From: CAVZCK01 sp963798805
Lineage (GTDB): Bacteria; Pseudomonadota; Alphaproteobacteria; Rhizobiales; Rhodomicrobiaceae
Assembly: GCA_963798805.1 (NCBI GenBank)
Contig: CAWCVC010000011.1
Coordinates: 186,001 to 250,000 of the forward strand
Direction: 5' to 3'
DNA: 64,000 bases
Shown: piece by piece, positions 1-8,835 of the stretch
Layout of the letters: every line of letters starts with the position of its first letter
Position numbering within the stretch: position 1 is the first letter of the stretch
The notes under the pieces: generated by a model
The model's input: only the letters and a program-made list of their open reading frames with translations
Database searches by the model: none
Told to the model about the DNA's origin: nothing
Made by a program: the position numbers and the translations under genes

Positions 1-47
1 CAACCTGGCGCTGTTCCTGCCGCGCCGCCCTGGTCCGGCTGATTTGG

Positions 48-1226
48 TCAGGCCGGGGTGGTCGTGGCGGGAACTGCGCGAGTCGCCGTAAGAACCAGAT
101 CGGCTTGCCGGGTGACCCCAGTTTTGGAAAAGATATTTTCAAGATGTGTTTTCGTGGTCGTCACTGCGACTCTGAGGGTGCTCGCCGTTTGCTCCAGCGT
201 GCGGCCGGCGACAAGACTGGCCAGGACGCGCGTTTCAGCAGGCGTCAGGCCAAAGGCGGCAGCCAGAGCGGCCGCGGTGTCGTTGTCATCCGGTGAAGCT
301 CCAATAAACACTGCAGCGATGGCCTCGGACTGCAGCCCAGTGCGCCGTTCTCCGCCAGTCATCGTGAGAACATGGGCCAGGACGGGCGGCTGGTCCAGAT
401 CGGTGAGGCGGATCACGAACTCGCCTTTGCTGACCCTCGCTTCATTTCTCGTCGCGAGCGGGATGGCCGCTCGCAATTCCTTTGCTGCTGATGGGACTCG
501 GGCTTGCAAGAAGCCGTGAACGTTCCGGATTGTGCTGCCGCCCCTTAGCATGCGCTCGGCTGAATGGTTAGCATGCAAAATGAAGCCGTTTACATCGATC
601 AGCAGGACGCCGCATCTGAGTGCGTCTAGCGCGGTTTTGAAGGTCGATACCACAGAGTTACCGACGTCGAGCAGGCCGTTGATTGCCAGCGCGCGCTGGA
701 GATGAGGGACCAGCAGCCGGATCGCCGCAATCTCGCTGTCCCCTATTCCGCCAGCGGACGAGTCGCGAATAAAAGAAATCGATCCTATAGTGGCAGAGTC
801 CCGCGCAAGCCCGAATGCAAGGATGTCATGTTTGCCCATTTTCCCGCCGAACATTCGATAGAGACGGCTCTTTCGTCCCGGACGGTCTTGCAATCTCGAA
901 AATAGAAGCGGCTCTCCCAAGGGATAGCTTCGCAAATTGGCTGCAAGGCCCCAGATCTCCATGACGCCAATACTATTCGACCGTCCTTCAATCCAAGTGG
1001 GGTACGTCGAAGTTTCGATATCGAGCAAAGCGTCGCATGCGGGAAGGCTTAACACCGACAGGCTTGCACTTTCGAAATCCAGTTTCGCGCGCAGATCGGC
1101 GAGCAATTTGCGCCATCGCCGCGGGTCGAGTGCGCAATCGTAGATTGCTCCAATGAGCTCCGACAACGCCGCTGCCGATAGCGCATGGAAGGTCGACGGA
1201 ATTTCGGACGCGACTGGATCCGACAT
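48..1226 (-). CDS. LuxR-type transcriptional regulator
   Basis: A 392-residue protein whose last 68 residues (about 325-380) form a LuxR/GerE helix-turn-helix: GLTPAETRVLASLVAGRTL, then a recognition helix ending in KTHLENIFSKTG. The rest resembles the sensor halves of one-component LuxR regulators, with no motif I can name. It is probably a cytosolic DNA-binding regulator, ligand unknown. The ATG at 1226 opens an AT-richer upstream stretch. It ends 6 nt from the TGA of a possible convergent gene entering from the left edge. No target genes can be inferred: its neighbour is a small unrelated gene on the other strand. Confidence 0.85.
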   Translation of the reverse strand: MSDPVASEIPSTFHALSAAALSELIGAIYDCALDPRRWRKLLADLRAKLDFESASLSVLSLPACDALLDIETSTYPTWIEGRSNSIGVMEIWGLAANLRSYPLGEPLLFSRLQDRPGRKSRLYRMFGGKMGKHDILAFGLARDSATIGSISFIRDSSAGGIGDSEIAAIRLLVPHLQRALAINGLLDVGNSVVSTFKTALDALRCGVLLIDVNGFILHANHSAERMLRGGSTIRNVHGFLQARVPSAAKELRAAIPLATRNEARVSKGEFVIRLTDLDQPPVLAHVLTMTGGERRTGLQSEAIAAVFIGASPDDNDTAAALAAAFGLTPAETRVLASLVAGRTLEQTASTLRVAVTTTKTHLENIFSKTGVTRQADLVLTATRAVPATTTPA

Positions 1227-1670
1227 CGGAATATTCAGAACTCGCCCAGTGCCGCCGCATACCCGGCAGCTATCTCACCTTTCGCAATTTATACATAATA
1301 TTCCGATCTGATACATGCTGTTTTCTGCGGTTGGTTCTGTGAAATGTGCCTCCGCCTCTGATCGTCCCCAACAATCCGACATGCGCATTGCAATCGAGCG
1401 TCGAAGCCGCACCGCAGGCCATGCGCAGCCCTAATCTTTCCTCCGAACGGAGGAGGCAAATCGACTCGGGCCTATGTCACCTTTAACCGATCGAATTCGT
1501 CAGGAGGCCAGGCATTCCGCCCGGCGCGCCGACGCGCGTACCAGCGAAGACCGCGCAGACACTCTCGTTCGAAGTTTCAGAAAACGACAAGTTTGATCGC
1601 CGCGGGCTCAAGGCGGGGTTCAGATCTTCCGAATTCTACGACAACGCGGCGTCCAAGAAGGTCCGAAATC
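1227..1670. other. intergenic region upstream of the LuxR gene and the small secreted-protein gene
   Basis: 444 bases without a convincing gene. The part next to the LuxR start (about 1285-1325) is AT-rich and is the likely promoter area for both divergent genes. Positions 1430-1500 have a run of GGAGG-like sequence but no open frame that looks coding. No repeat or IS end was seen. Confidence 0.4.
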
Positions 1671-1949
1671 ATGTTTCGAATACTGATCCTTATTTGTTCA
1701 ATCCATTTAGCGCCGTCCGATTGCCAGATCGAAACCGCGCTGGACGTTGTCTACGGACCGACGGTCGCAAACGAGGTCATGTGCGGCCTTCATGGCCAGG
1801 CATATATCGCGACCTCAACCCTCGCGCCGCGCGGTCCTGAAGAATACGTGAAGATTAAATGCTTACCGACGCTCATCATCGAGCGTGAAATGCAGCGCCG
1901 TCAGCACGCCAAGGCGTCTGATCAGCAATCGATAGAAAGCGGGCCATGA
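1671..1949 (+). CDS. small Cys-containing conserved hypothetical protein, probably exported
   Basis: A 92-residue product counted from the ATG at 1671; the open frame extends back to 1593, but the upstream 26 codons look non-coding. The first dozen residues are hydrophobic (MFRILILICSIHLAP), and Cys 9, 18, 38 and 64 are present. The middle (TALDVVYGPTVANEVMCG, then YIA..LAPR..EYVKI.C) matches my memory of a small conserved hypothetical family in Bradyrhizobium-like genomes; function unknown. The last 25 residues are Gln/Arg-rich and may be a variable tail. Ribosome-binding sequence is weak. Confidence 0.55.
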   Translation: MFRILILICSIHLAPSDCQIETALDVVYGPTVANEVMCGLHGQAYIATSTLAPRGPEEYVKIKCLPTLIIEREMQRRQHAKASDQQSIESGP

Positions 1950-1984
1950 ATGGAAACCACGTCGTTGGTTGCAACCCAGGGCGT

Positions 1985-3166
1985 TCAAGGTTCGGATTTC
2001 CGCGATGCGTATTGGCTTCGCTGTTTGAGATGGTTCAAAGCACAAAAAACCCCGCTGGCCGGCGGGGTAAGTTTCGCGGGATGCACGGTGCGCTGGCTGG
2101 CGCCAAGCGCGAGCGCCAGGGCCGAGCTTGCCCATGATTCGCCGTCGGTGAGGAAGGCGAGCACGGCAGCATGCTCCTCTTCGACGGGCGGCGCCAGCAC
2201 GACGACTTCGCGCGCCTGGCGCGGCGCCAGAACAAACCCTTGGCTCGTTGCGCTCACCTCGGCCAGGGCCTGAAGCTCGGCGCGAAGCCGTCCGATTTCG
2301 ACCCGCAGCCGGGCGCGATGTGATTCATCGGCGCGCTTGCCCCGGAATGCCAGCGCGATGAGCATGCGCCTCGGCACGTCTGCGGGCCAGGCCTCGCCCA
2401 GAGCTCGTGCGAGTGCGAAAAGCACCGGACGCGTTTCGAGCGAGACGACCACGCCCGCGCCGCGCACGATATGTCGGCAGGCGTCCACGATCAGCGCCTT
2501 CGACGCCAGTAACGCTTCAACGTCGTCGAGCAGGAGGAGTTGGGCCTCGCCGCGTGCAATCAGGCGAGCCGCGGGCGTGTTCAGGACGAGAGCTGCGCTT
2601 TCGACCTCAGCCATCAGCGCGGGGATGCCTGCCTGGCGAGCGGCCTGCTCCGCCCGAGAGAGTGCAGCACGCGCCGCTTTCGTCCGGATACGCCGTATCT
2701 CGATCCCCGCAAGCACCAGCTCATAAGCGGCCCTCAATGCAGGCGGAAAAGGCGTGGGGTCAAGCTCGCCGAGCCTGCGCTCGGCCTCGTCGAGGCGTCC
2801 GATCAGGAGGAGACGGCGGACCGCGAGATAGCGCGCATAGGCGGCATTCAGCCGGTCGCCTTGCTCTTCGAGCGTGGCCCGCGCTGCATCGAGCGCCTTC
2901 GCGGGCCAGGCGAGGTCGCGCGAGACGAGCGCGATCTCGGCTTCGGCGACAGCGCATCTGGCGCGGGCCACGGCCTCTTTCGGACTGAAGGCGCGCGCCG
3001 CACTGCGCAGGAGAGCCTTGGCTCGATCGAGATCGCCGAGCTGTGCCATCGCGATGCCTCGGAGCGCCAGCGCAGCCGCGTCGTCGCGCAAGGCGACCCG
3101 GTTGAGCGCGCCGAGGGGATCACCCGCCGCGAGCGCGCGCGCTGCGGCGGTGATCAGCGAGTCCAT
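1985..3166 (-). pseudogene. TPR-like / helix-turn-helix protein truncated inside its C-terminal HTH
   Basis: An Ala/Leu/Arg-rich, TPR-like helical protein that ends in a winged-helix start (ALGASQRTV). In homologues often next to DUF899 genes this helix continues and is followed by a wing and a short tail. Here the frame leaves conserved sequence right after ASQRTV (near 2090), reads through a rho-independent terminator (2044-2067) and stops at 1985, giving 393 codons of which the last ~35 look foreign. The DNA-recognition end is therefore lost. It is divergent from the first DUF899 gene (126-base gap), the usual arrangement of a regulator with its target. I infer loss of function. Confidence 0.65.
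2044..2067 (-). terminator. rho-independent terminator on the minus strand
   Basis: On the minus strand a GC stem (CCCCGC / GCGGGG, 6-nt loop) is followed at once by six T residues. It lies inside the read-through tail of the truncated HTH gene, about 25 bases after the last conserved codon, so it would stop that gene's transcript before the present stop codon. Confidence 0.7.
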
Positions 3167-3529
3167 CTGAATCGCGCCACACTTGTCACTCCCACCATTC
3201 GAATGCCCGGTACTAGCCTATCTCACGACCACCAACCAGCCCGTCGTATCGGAAACGAAGCGAACGACGAGGGCAGCAAGGAGATAGGAACGATGACGAA
3301 GCACATGACTGGAACACGGGAAGAGTGGCTGACAGCGCGGCTGGAGCTGCTGCAGGCGGAAAAAGAGCTGACGCGGCGCAGCGACGAGCTGGCGCAGCGG
3401 CGGCAGGAACTGCCGTGGGTCCGCATCGATAAGGCGTACCAATTCGAGACCGATGAAGGGAGCGCCTCGCTGACGGACCTCTTCAGGGGCCGCTCGCAGC
3501 TCCTCATGTATCACTTCATGTTCGGGCCT

Positions 3530-3801
3530 TCTCTATTCGGCGCGTCGAGGTCAAGCGCTCTCGGGCTTCGCTGAACCGCCGGCAGATATTCTTTGCGAGC
3601 CCGTGCTTCTCTTCGGGATCGGCTCTTTGGCCTTCCCATCATGGGATCAGAAGAACGAGGTGGTGCAATCTAACTTACGTCCTGGTCGCCGAAGCGATCG
3701 GCACAAGGCCCAAAGCGCAATCACCTCATCCATCGTCCCGCAAAAGACATCTATCCACCGGCAGGCGGAACTCTATGGCTTCCTTTTCCGGCTGGAAATC
3801 A
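3530..3801 (-). ncRNA. candidate bridge RNA region of the IS110-family element
   Basis: 272 non-coding bases downstream of the transposase, inside the element. IS110-family recombinases are guided by a structured bridge RNA made from the non-coding end; in IS1111-type members that end lies 3' of the gene. GC-rich self-complementary blocks are visible (for example around 3590-3650), but I could not fold it or locate target- and donor-binding loops. A loop matching the DUF899 target (ends in TTCGGGCCT / GACTATACGG) would be decisive. Confidence 0.35.
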
Positions 3802-4839
3802 TCACGCCGGCATGGTGGCTGTCTCCCTTGTCCATCGAAATTCGCTGCCGTCACTCCACATGCGATGCATGATGACTGCGAGGCGACGCGCCAGAGCAAC
3901 AATGGCTTTCTGCCGGCCCCGCCGCTTGGCGATGTTCATCGCCCAGGCTTTCAGCCATGACCATTTCTTCACGCGGCTCAGCATCACGTGCGCCGCTTCG
4001 TAAAGCAGGGCGCGCAGCATGCCGTCACCGCATAGCGAGATCCGGCCGATGCGATGGTTCTCGCCCGATTGATTGAGCGCCGGGGTCAATCCCAACGCCG
4101 GTCCGACGGCACGCGAATTCCGGAAACGAGCCGGGACATCGATGGTGCTGGTGAAGGCGAGCGATGTTACCGGACCGACGCCAGGGATCGTCATTAATCG
4201 CCGGCATGTGTCGTCATCCCGCACCAAAGACAGCACGATCCGATGCAGGCGGGAGAACTCCTGGCGCAGCTTTTCTCTGGCGGCAAGCAGAGGCGAGAGG
4301 ATTTCCATCAGATCGGGCATGTCTCCAATGAGCTCAAGGATGCGGGCTTCGAAGCCATTCGTCCTGATGATGCCGACCTTGAGACCGAAGTTCCGCAACA
4401 GCCCACGGATGTCGTTCTCGATGTCGATCGCCTTCTCCTGCAAAAGCTTGCGCGCCGTCAACAGGGCGCGGCGCTTTTGGCTTTTCAGCGTCTTTACGTG
4501 CACAGGCCGGAACAGCTTGACCCGCATCATTTGCGCAATACCCCGTGCATCGTTGCGATCGGTCTTATTCACTTGCGCCTTCAGGAACGCTTTCGCATGG
4601 CGGGTTTCAATGCAGATCGCCGGCAATCCCGCTTCCACCAAACCGCTGAAGAGCCATTGCGACAATGGACCGGCCTCAAGCCCGATACGTTCGAGCCGCC
4701 ACGCTGGATGCTTGAGCACCTCAGCAAGATCTTCCGGATGGCTCGGCACCTTCAGCTCACGGCAGATCTCGCCCGTCTCATCGACAATGCAAATCGCAGT
4801 CTCTTTCACCGAGATGTCCAATCCGGCATAATGCTTCAT
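3802..4839 (-). CDS. IS110-family transposase (DEDD recombinase)
   Basis: 345 residues, a complete IS110 recombinase. The N-terminal RuvC-like domain carries the DEDD residues: D8 in YAGLDIS, E55 in GLEAGPLS, and D94/D97 in NKTDRNDA. The C-terminal Transposase_20 part has the hairpin-type IPGVGPVTSLAF and the SG...GRIS..GD..LR segment around residues 258-276, which holds the candidate catalytic serine. No frameshift was seen, so the enzyme may be active. ATG 4839 is preceded by AGGAAAGGAAGCGCAGC. Confidence 0.93.
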   Translation of the reverse strand: MKHYAGLDISVKETAICIVDETGEICRELKVPSHPEDLAEVLKHPAWRLERIGLEAGPLSQWLFSGLVEAGLPAICIETRHAKAFLKAQVNKTDRNDARGIAQMMRVKLFRPVHVKTLKSQKRRALLTARKLLQEKAIDIENDIRGLLRNFGLKVGIIRTNGFEARILELIGDMPDLMEILSPLLAAREKLRQEFSRLHRIVLSLVRDDDTCRRLMTIPGVGPVTSLAFTSTIDVPARFRNSRAVGPALGLTPALNQSGENHRIGRISLCGDGMLRALLYEAAHVMLSRVKKWSWLKAWAMNIAKRRGRQKAIVALARRLAVIMHRMWSDGSEFRWTRETATMPA

Positions 4840-4932
4840 GCTGCGCTTCCTTTCCTGGTGCTTGTGGCTGCTTCACACAGACCACGTTTTACCATCAGCT
4901 CGAAGCGCAGCACCTCCATACTCCGCCGCTAA

Positions 4933-4961
4933 AGATGGGGCTCAAGCCGAATACCCCATCT
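4933..4961. repeat. perfect 8-bp palindrome at the transposase-proximal end of the IS110 element
   Basis: AGATGGGG (4933-4940) and CCCCATCT (4954-4961) are exact inverted copies separated by 13 nt that contain the sub-terminal GCCGAATA. The right arm ends exactly where DUF899 coding sequence resumes, so it probably marks the element boundary. Confidence 0.7.
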
Positions 4962-5589
4962 GACTATACGGCCGGCTGTCCGTCCTGCTCGTCGATCGCC
5001 GACGGCTTCAACGGCATCTTCGTCCATCTGGAGAACCATGACGTCGCGTTCACGGCCGTGTCGCGGGCGCCATTTGCCAAACTTCAGGCGTTCAAGCGGC
5101 GGATGGAATGGAGCTTCCCCTGGGTGTCCTCGGCTGGCAGCGATTTTAACGCCGACTTCAACGTCTGGTTCACCCCCGAGCAGCAGCGCGAGGGTGGTAT
5201 CGAATACAATTACCGGCAAGAGCCGCCGATGGCACAGGCGCCGAGGAGCGAGCCCCTGGCCGGCGAGACTGTCCAGCAGTGGAAGCTGCGCGGCGGCGAG
5301 GGCCCGGTGGCGCAGATCGCGGCGATGACCGGAACCGACGTTGCCACCTATACGCGCGACAGGCCAGGCGTTAGCGCCTTCGTGCTCGAGGACGGCGCCG
5401 TCTACCACACCTATTCGACCTATGCGCGGGGACTGGACGGCCTCTGGGGCATGTATCAGTGGCTCGACCGCGCCCCCAAGGGGCCGCAACGAGGAGGGCG
5501 TCTGATGGCGCCGCCACGATGAGTACGGCCAGGTCTGAGAGCTAAGCCTGAGCACCCAACCGCAGTCCCCAATCAAAGGAGAAATCATT

Positions 5590-6321
5590 ATGACGACCAC
5601 CACTCTGTCCCAGCCGAAAATTGCCACGCGCGAGGAATGGCTTACCGCCCGCAAGGCGCTTCTCGCCAAGGAAAAGGCCATGTTCCGCGAGCTTGACGCC
5701 CTTCGCGCCGAGCGCCGGGAGCTGCCCTGGGTCAAAGTCGAGAAGCCTTATGTATTCGAAGGGCCGCAGGGCAAATGCACGCTGGCGGATCTGTTTCGCG
5801 GCCGCAGCCAGCTCGCCGTCTATCATTACATGCTGACGCCGGGCTCCGGCCATATCTGCAAGGGGTGCTCTTATATCGCCGATCACATCAATGGCGCGCG
5901 CCAGCACTTCGAGCACGCCGACCTGTCCTTTGCCGCGATCTCGCGTGCGCCGCTCGAAGAGATCGAGCAGGTCAGGCGGCGCATGGGCTGGACCTTCCCG
6001 TGGCTCTCCTCGAACGGCACCGACTTCAACTACGATTTCGGCGTGTCGTTCAGGAAAGACGACATCGCTGCGGGCCGCGCCGTCTACAATTACGGCTCGC
6101 AGACCATCAAGAGCAGCGAGGACATGCACGGCACCAGCATCTTCGCTAAAGACGCAAACGGCGACATCTTCCACACCTACTCGACCTATGCGCGTGGCGA
6201 CGAGGTGCTGATGGGCGCTTTTGCGTGGCTCGACCTCACCCCGAAGGGCCGCAATGAGGCTGACGGCATCATGAGCTGGCTCAAACTGCACGATGAATAT
6301 GAGACCAGCGACAAACACTAA
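5590..6321 (+). CDS. DUF899 family thioredoxin-like protein, copy 2 (intact)
   Basis: 243 residues. It has the family landmarks in order: ATREEWLTARKALL (11-25), RRELPWVKV, LADLFRGRSQLAVYHY, a CKGC pair (Cys90, Cys93) in the thioredoxin-like position, then FAAISRAP, GWTFPWLSS, FHTYSTYARG and the closing PKGRNE and HDEYE. DUF899 proteins have a thioredoxin fold; substrate unknown, and I infer a cytosolic redox role. The start has a strong AAAGGAG site. It lies 67 bases after the decayed first copy and probably shared its operon. Confidence 0.9.
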   Translation: MTTTTLSQPKIATREEWLTARKALLAKEKAMFRELDALRAERRELPWVKVEKPYVFEGPQGKCTLADLFRGRSQLAVYHYMLTPGSGHICKGCSYIADHINGARQHFEHADLSFAAISRAPLEEIEQVRRRMGWTFPWLSSNGTDFNYDFGVSFRKDDIAAGRAVYNYGSQTIKSSEDMHGTSIFAKDANGDIFHTYSTYARGDEVLMGAFAWLDLTPKGRNEADGIMSWLKLHDEYETSDKH

Positions 6322-6344
6322 AACGGCCGTTGTCGCCGATATCT

Positions 6345-6373
6345 GGATGCGTCCCGCTCATCGGGACGCATCC
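6345..6373. other. intercistronic 12-bp hairpin
   Basis: GGATGCGTCCCG (6345-6356) and its exact reverse complement (6362-6373) enclose a 5-nt loop, 24 bases after the DUF899 stop and 70 bases before the DUF2182 start. There is no T-run on either side, so it is more likely an mRNA-stabilising or attenuating hairpin than a simple terminator. Confidence 0.6.
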
Positions 6374-6442
6374 CACCAGAGGCATTTCGGCGGACGGAGA
6401 TTCTGCCCCCGCGATGCGCCACCGGAAACGGAGCGCAGCACC

Positions 6443-7290
6443 ATGGCTGACATAATGTCCCTCGCCACCAATCCTGAGCGGATCATCCCCCGTGTCGTCG
6501 ACTCTCGTATGGGTTCCGAGCGGACCTTCTTCGGCGTTTCAACGCTGCTCTTTGCGGCCAGCGCAGGCCTGACGATCCTCTGGTGCGGGTCCATGTCGGC
6601 GATGGCTGGTGTGCCGATGCCCGGCGGCTGGACGATGTCGATGGTGTGGACGCCGATGTGCGGACAAACTTGGCTCGGCGCCGCAGCGTCGTTCCTCGGT
6701 ATGTGGGTTGTGATGATGGTCGCAATGATGTTGCCATCGCTGGTGCCGATGCTGTGGCGCTACCGCCAGGCGGTCGGTGGGACGAGCGGGACGCGTCTCG
6801 ACCTGCTGACCGCGCTGGTGGGCGTTGTGTACTTCCTCGTGTGGACCGCGTATTTGGAATGGCCGTCTTTCCACTGGGCGTCGCGCTGGCCGATATTACG
6901 ATGCAGCAGCCAGCGCTGGCGCGCGCCGTTCCGGTTGCGGTCGGCGTGACCGTCCTGATCGCCGGAACGCTGCAGTTAACTGCGTGGAAGGCGCATCACC
7001 TCGCCTGCTGCCGGCAGGCGCCGGGTTGTCGTCATGAATTGCCTGCTGATATTGGCACGGCTTTTCAGCACGGACTGCGCCTCGGCGTCCACTGCAGCAC
7101 CTGCTGCGCCAATCTGACGGCCGTCCTACTCGTCATTGGAGTCATGGACCTGCGCGCGATGGCTATCGTGACGGCAGCCATCACCGCCGAACGTCTGCTG
7201 CCTGTCGGTGAGAGCGTCGCGCGAGGCATCGGAGCCGTCATTGTCACCGCAGGTTTGTTCCTGATCGCACGAGCGGCCGGGCTCGGATGA
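6443..7290 (+). pseudogene. DUF2182 membrane protein, frameshifted
   Basis: From ATG 6443 (MADIMSLATNPERII) the frame gives hydrophobic segments typical of DUF2182 (MWVVMMVAMMLPSLVPMLW). After VYFLVWTA it runs into nonsense and stops at 6949. The family sequence resumes one frame over at FGMAVFPLGVALA and continues through HHLACC, LGVHCSTCC, VLLVIGVMDLRAMAIV and AITAERL to 7290. One missing base in the T-run at 6853-6855 (TATTT for TATTTT) explains it. The family is described as a predicted metal-binding integral membrane protein; His/Cys residues (HLACC, HCSTCC) are intact. Either a real lesion or a sequencing error; context with DUF899 is common. Confidence 0.75.
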
Positions 7291-7669
7291 CGCTTCAAGC
7301 CGCGGCCCCTGCTCCTGCAGCTTCGCTTGACTCGTTTGGAGTGATGTAGCACGCTTTCTGGTACGTATTGCGCAACGCTAATACAAGCCATTGGGGTCAC
7401 ACCCCGGAGCGTTTCTCTGGGGGGTGAGGTGTTGTGCTGCGCGCCTCGAACTTTCGCCGCGCGTCATTACGAGACGAGACGACAGTCAGCGAGGTTCAAT
7501 AAGCGGACATCGAATTTCACCTTTACGGCGCGCGCATCGGTCGAAGCCTCGTAACCCGGGGCTGAGCGGTATCGCCGCCGGATTGGCGGGCGAGAGAAGA
7601 TCGATCCCCGACGCGAGAAAAAAGAGCGGGGACGATCAGGGGAGGATAACGATAGAGGAGGAGACGTCG
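7291..7669. other. intergenic region ahead of the tct operon
   Basis: 379 bases with no credible gene. Around 7396-7425 there is an imperfect CACCCC...GGGGTG hairpin. The last 30 bases (GGGGAGGATAACGATAGAGG onward) are purine-rich and provide the ribosome-binding site of tctC. The tct promoter presumably lies here; I could not assign -35/-10 boxes with confidence. Confidence 0.4.
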
Positions 7670-8659
7670 ATGACGAAGAGACAAAGGCAATTTAGGTACC
7701 AGCCTGGCAAAGTCCTGGCGTTGGTGGCCGGGCTGGGTATGGCCTTTGCCGCATGCGGCCCCAGCAGCGCAGCCGATTTCCCTAAGCATGACATCACGTT
7801 CATCGTTCCGTACTCGCCCGGCGGTGGATCCGATGCTCAGGCGCGCCGACTTCAACCCGGTCTGCAGAAGGCGCTCGGCGTCAATATTCGCATCGTGTAC
7901 AAGACCGGCGGCGGTGGTGCGGTCGGCTTCCTCGCCCTGCACTCCGCGAAGCCGGACGGCTACACGATCGCCAACGTGGTCGTGCCGAACATCATCATCA
8001 CCTCTCAGGGGAAAGACGTCGGCTATGATCCGGCTAACTTCAGCTACATCGCGATGACCGAGACAGCACCGGGCGCGCTCGTCGTCCCGAAGGACAGCAA
8101 GTTCAAGACGCTGAAGGATCTCGTCACCTACGCCAAGGCCAATCCCGGCAAGGTGACGATCGCGGGTACAGGATCCAGCGGCAAGGCGGCCGTCGCCGAA
8201 ATCGTCAACGCGCTCGGGATCAAGATTACCTATGTGCCCGTCTCGAAAGGCGTCGGGCAGATCGTTCCTTACCTGGAAGGCGGACACGTGGATGCGGCCG
8301 AGTTCGCATCGTCACACGTCCTTGAGCATGCAGACGTGCTGCGCGCGCTCGGGATCGCCGGGTCGGACCCCTCGCCGGCGTTGCAGGGCGTGCCGACTTT
8401 CGAGTCGCTCGGCTACCATGGCTTCGTTGCCTCGACCTCTTGGGGCGTTATGGCGCCTCCTGAAACGCCGGCGGACGTGGTCAAGGTGCTGAACAGCGCC
8501 GTCGAAAAAGCGGTTGCCGAGGAGAGCGTGCAGGACACTCTCAAGAAGCATGGCCTCACCCCGATGACTCAGACGCCCGAGCAGGCGAAGAAATTCGTTC
8601 TGGACAGCGAGGCGGCGGTCGAAAACGACGCCAAACTCATGTCGCTCGTCGGCGACTGA
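7670..8659 (+). CDS. tctC: tripartite tricarboxylate transporter substrate-binding protein (TctC/Bug)
   Basis: 329 residues from ATG 7670, chosen for its GAGGAGGAG site; the open frame extends to 7391. A signal peptide covers roughly residues 1-35 (VLALVAGLGMAFA, then ACGPSSAADFP), and the FAAC could also be a weak lipobox. The mature part has Bug-family landmarks: ITFIVPYSPGGGSD, then KTGGGGAVG, PDGYTI, FKTLKDLVTYAKANPGK, TGSSG, VPTFESLGY, and MAPPETPADVVKVLN. It binds a carboxylate in the periplasm and hands it to TctA/TctB. Bug proteins bind varied carboxylates; specificity cannot be read. Confidence 0.92.
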   Translation: MTKRQRQFRYQPGKVLALVAGLGMAFAACGPSSAADFPKHDITFIVPYSPGGGSDAQARRLQPGLQKALGVNIRIVYKTGGGGAVGFLALHSAKPDGYTIANVVVPNIIITSQGKDVGYDPANFSYIAMTETAPGALVVPKDSKFKTLKDLVTYAKANPGKVTIAGTGSSGKAAVAEIVNALGIKITYVPVSKGVGQIVPYLEGGHVDAAEFASSHVLEHADVLRALGIAGSDPSPALQGVPTFESLGYHGFVASTSWGVMAPPETPADVVKVLNSAVEKAVAEESVQDTLKKHGLTPMTQTPEQAKKFVLDSEAAVENDAKLMSLVGD

Positions 8660-8835
8660 CAACCGGGGCATCTCTCGGTCCGCCCTTGCATTCGACGTCG
8701 AGTGTGAGGGCGGCCCCACATCATGACCATGCATTCGAATAGTTTCGTCTTGCAGCCGATGACTGTGTGCCAGGACAGCTTCGCAGGAGCGTTGCCCAGG
8801 GCAGCAGACGCGGCGTTGCTCTTGGGAGAATCCCG

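Larger units (their letters stand above)
3530..4961. mobile_element. IS110-family insertion sequence (IS1111-like layout)
   Basis: About 1432 bp, bounded by the split DUF899 codons (cct/gac). There is no long terminal inverted repeat and no obvious target duplication, as expected of IS110. Eight bases near each end are inverted copies (TATTCGGC at 3534-3541, GCCGAATA at 4946-4953), i.e. sub-terminal repeats. The transposase is on the minus strand with about 120 bases upstream and 272 bases downstream. A long non-coding end 3' of the gene plus sub-terminal repeats is typical of the IS1111 subgroup. Exact ends could move by 1-3 bases because cct/tct is ambiguous. Confidence 0.85.
3293..5522 (+). 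pseudogene. DUF899 thioredoxin-like protein, copy 1, split by an IS110-family element
   Basis: The 5' part (3293-3529) encodes TGTREEWLTARLELL through ELPWV, LTDLFRGRSQL and MFGP. The 3' part resumes at 4962 with DYTAGCPSCSS, so joining 3529 to 4962 restores the continuous frame, including the family's CPSC pair. The two halves are paralogous to the intact gene at 5590. Beyond the IS there is further decay: near 5490 one extra base shifts the frame out of PKG-RNEEG, and the original frame then meets a TGA before W-R-R-H-D-E-Y. An ATG at 4935 inside the IS end could still give a 195-residue fusion product. ATG 3293 follows AAGGAGATAGGAACG, a good ribosome-binding site. Confidence 0.85.

Noticed and set aside
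1..42. C-terminus of a gene entering from the left (QPGAVPAAPPWSG then TGA)
   Set aside because: Only 13 codons, no recognisable motif; too short to support.
2540..3574. Long 344-aa plus-strand ORF
   Set aside because: Its first two thirds are antisense to the TPR/HTH gene; only the last part (from 3293) is real, and belongs to DUF899 copy 1.
4935..5522. Stand-alone 195-aa gene
   Set aside because: It is the 3' half of DUF899 copy 1 plus a few codons from the IS110 end.
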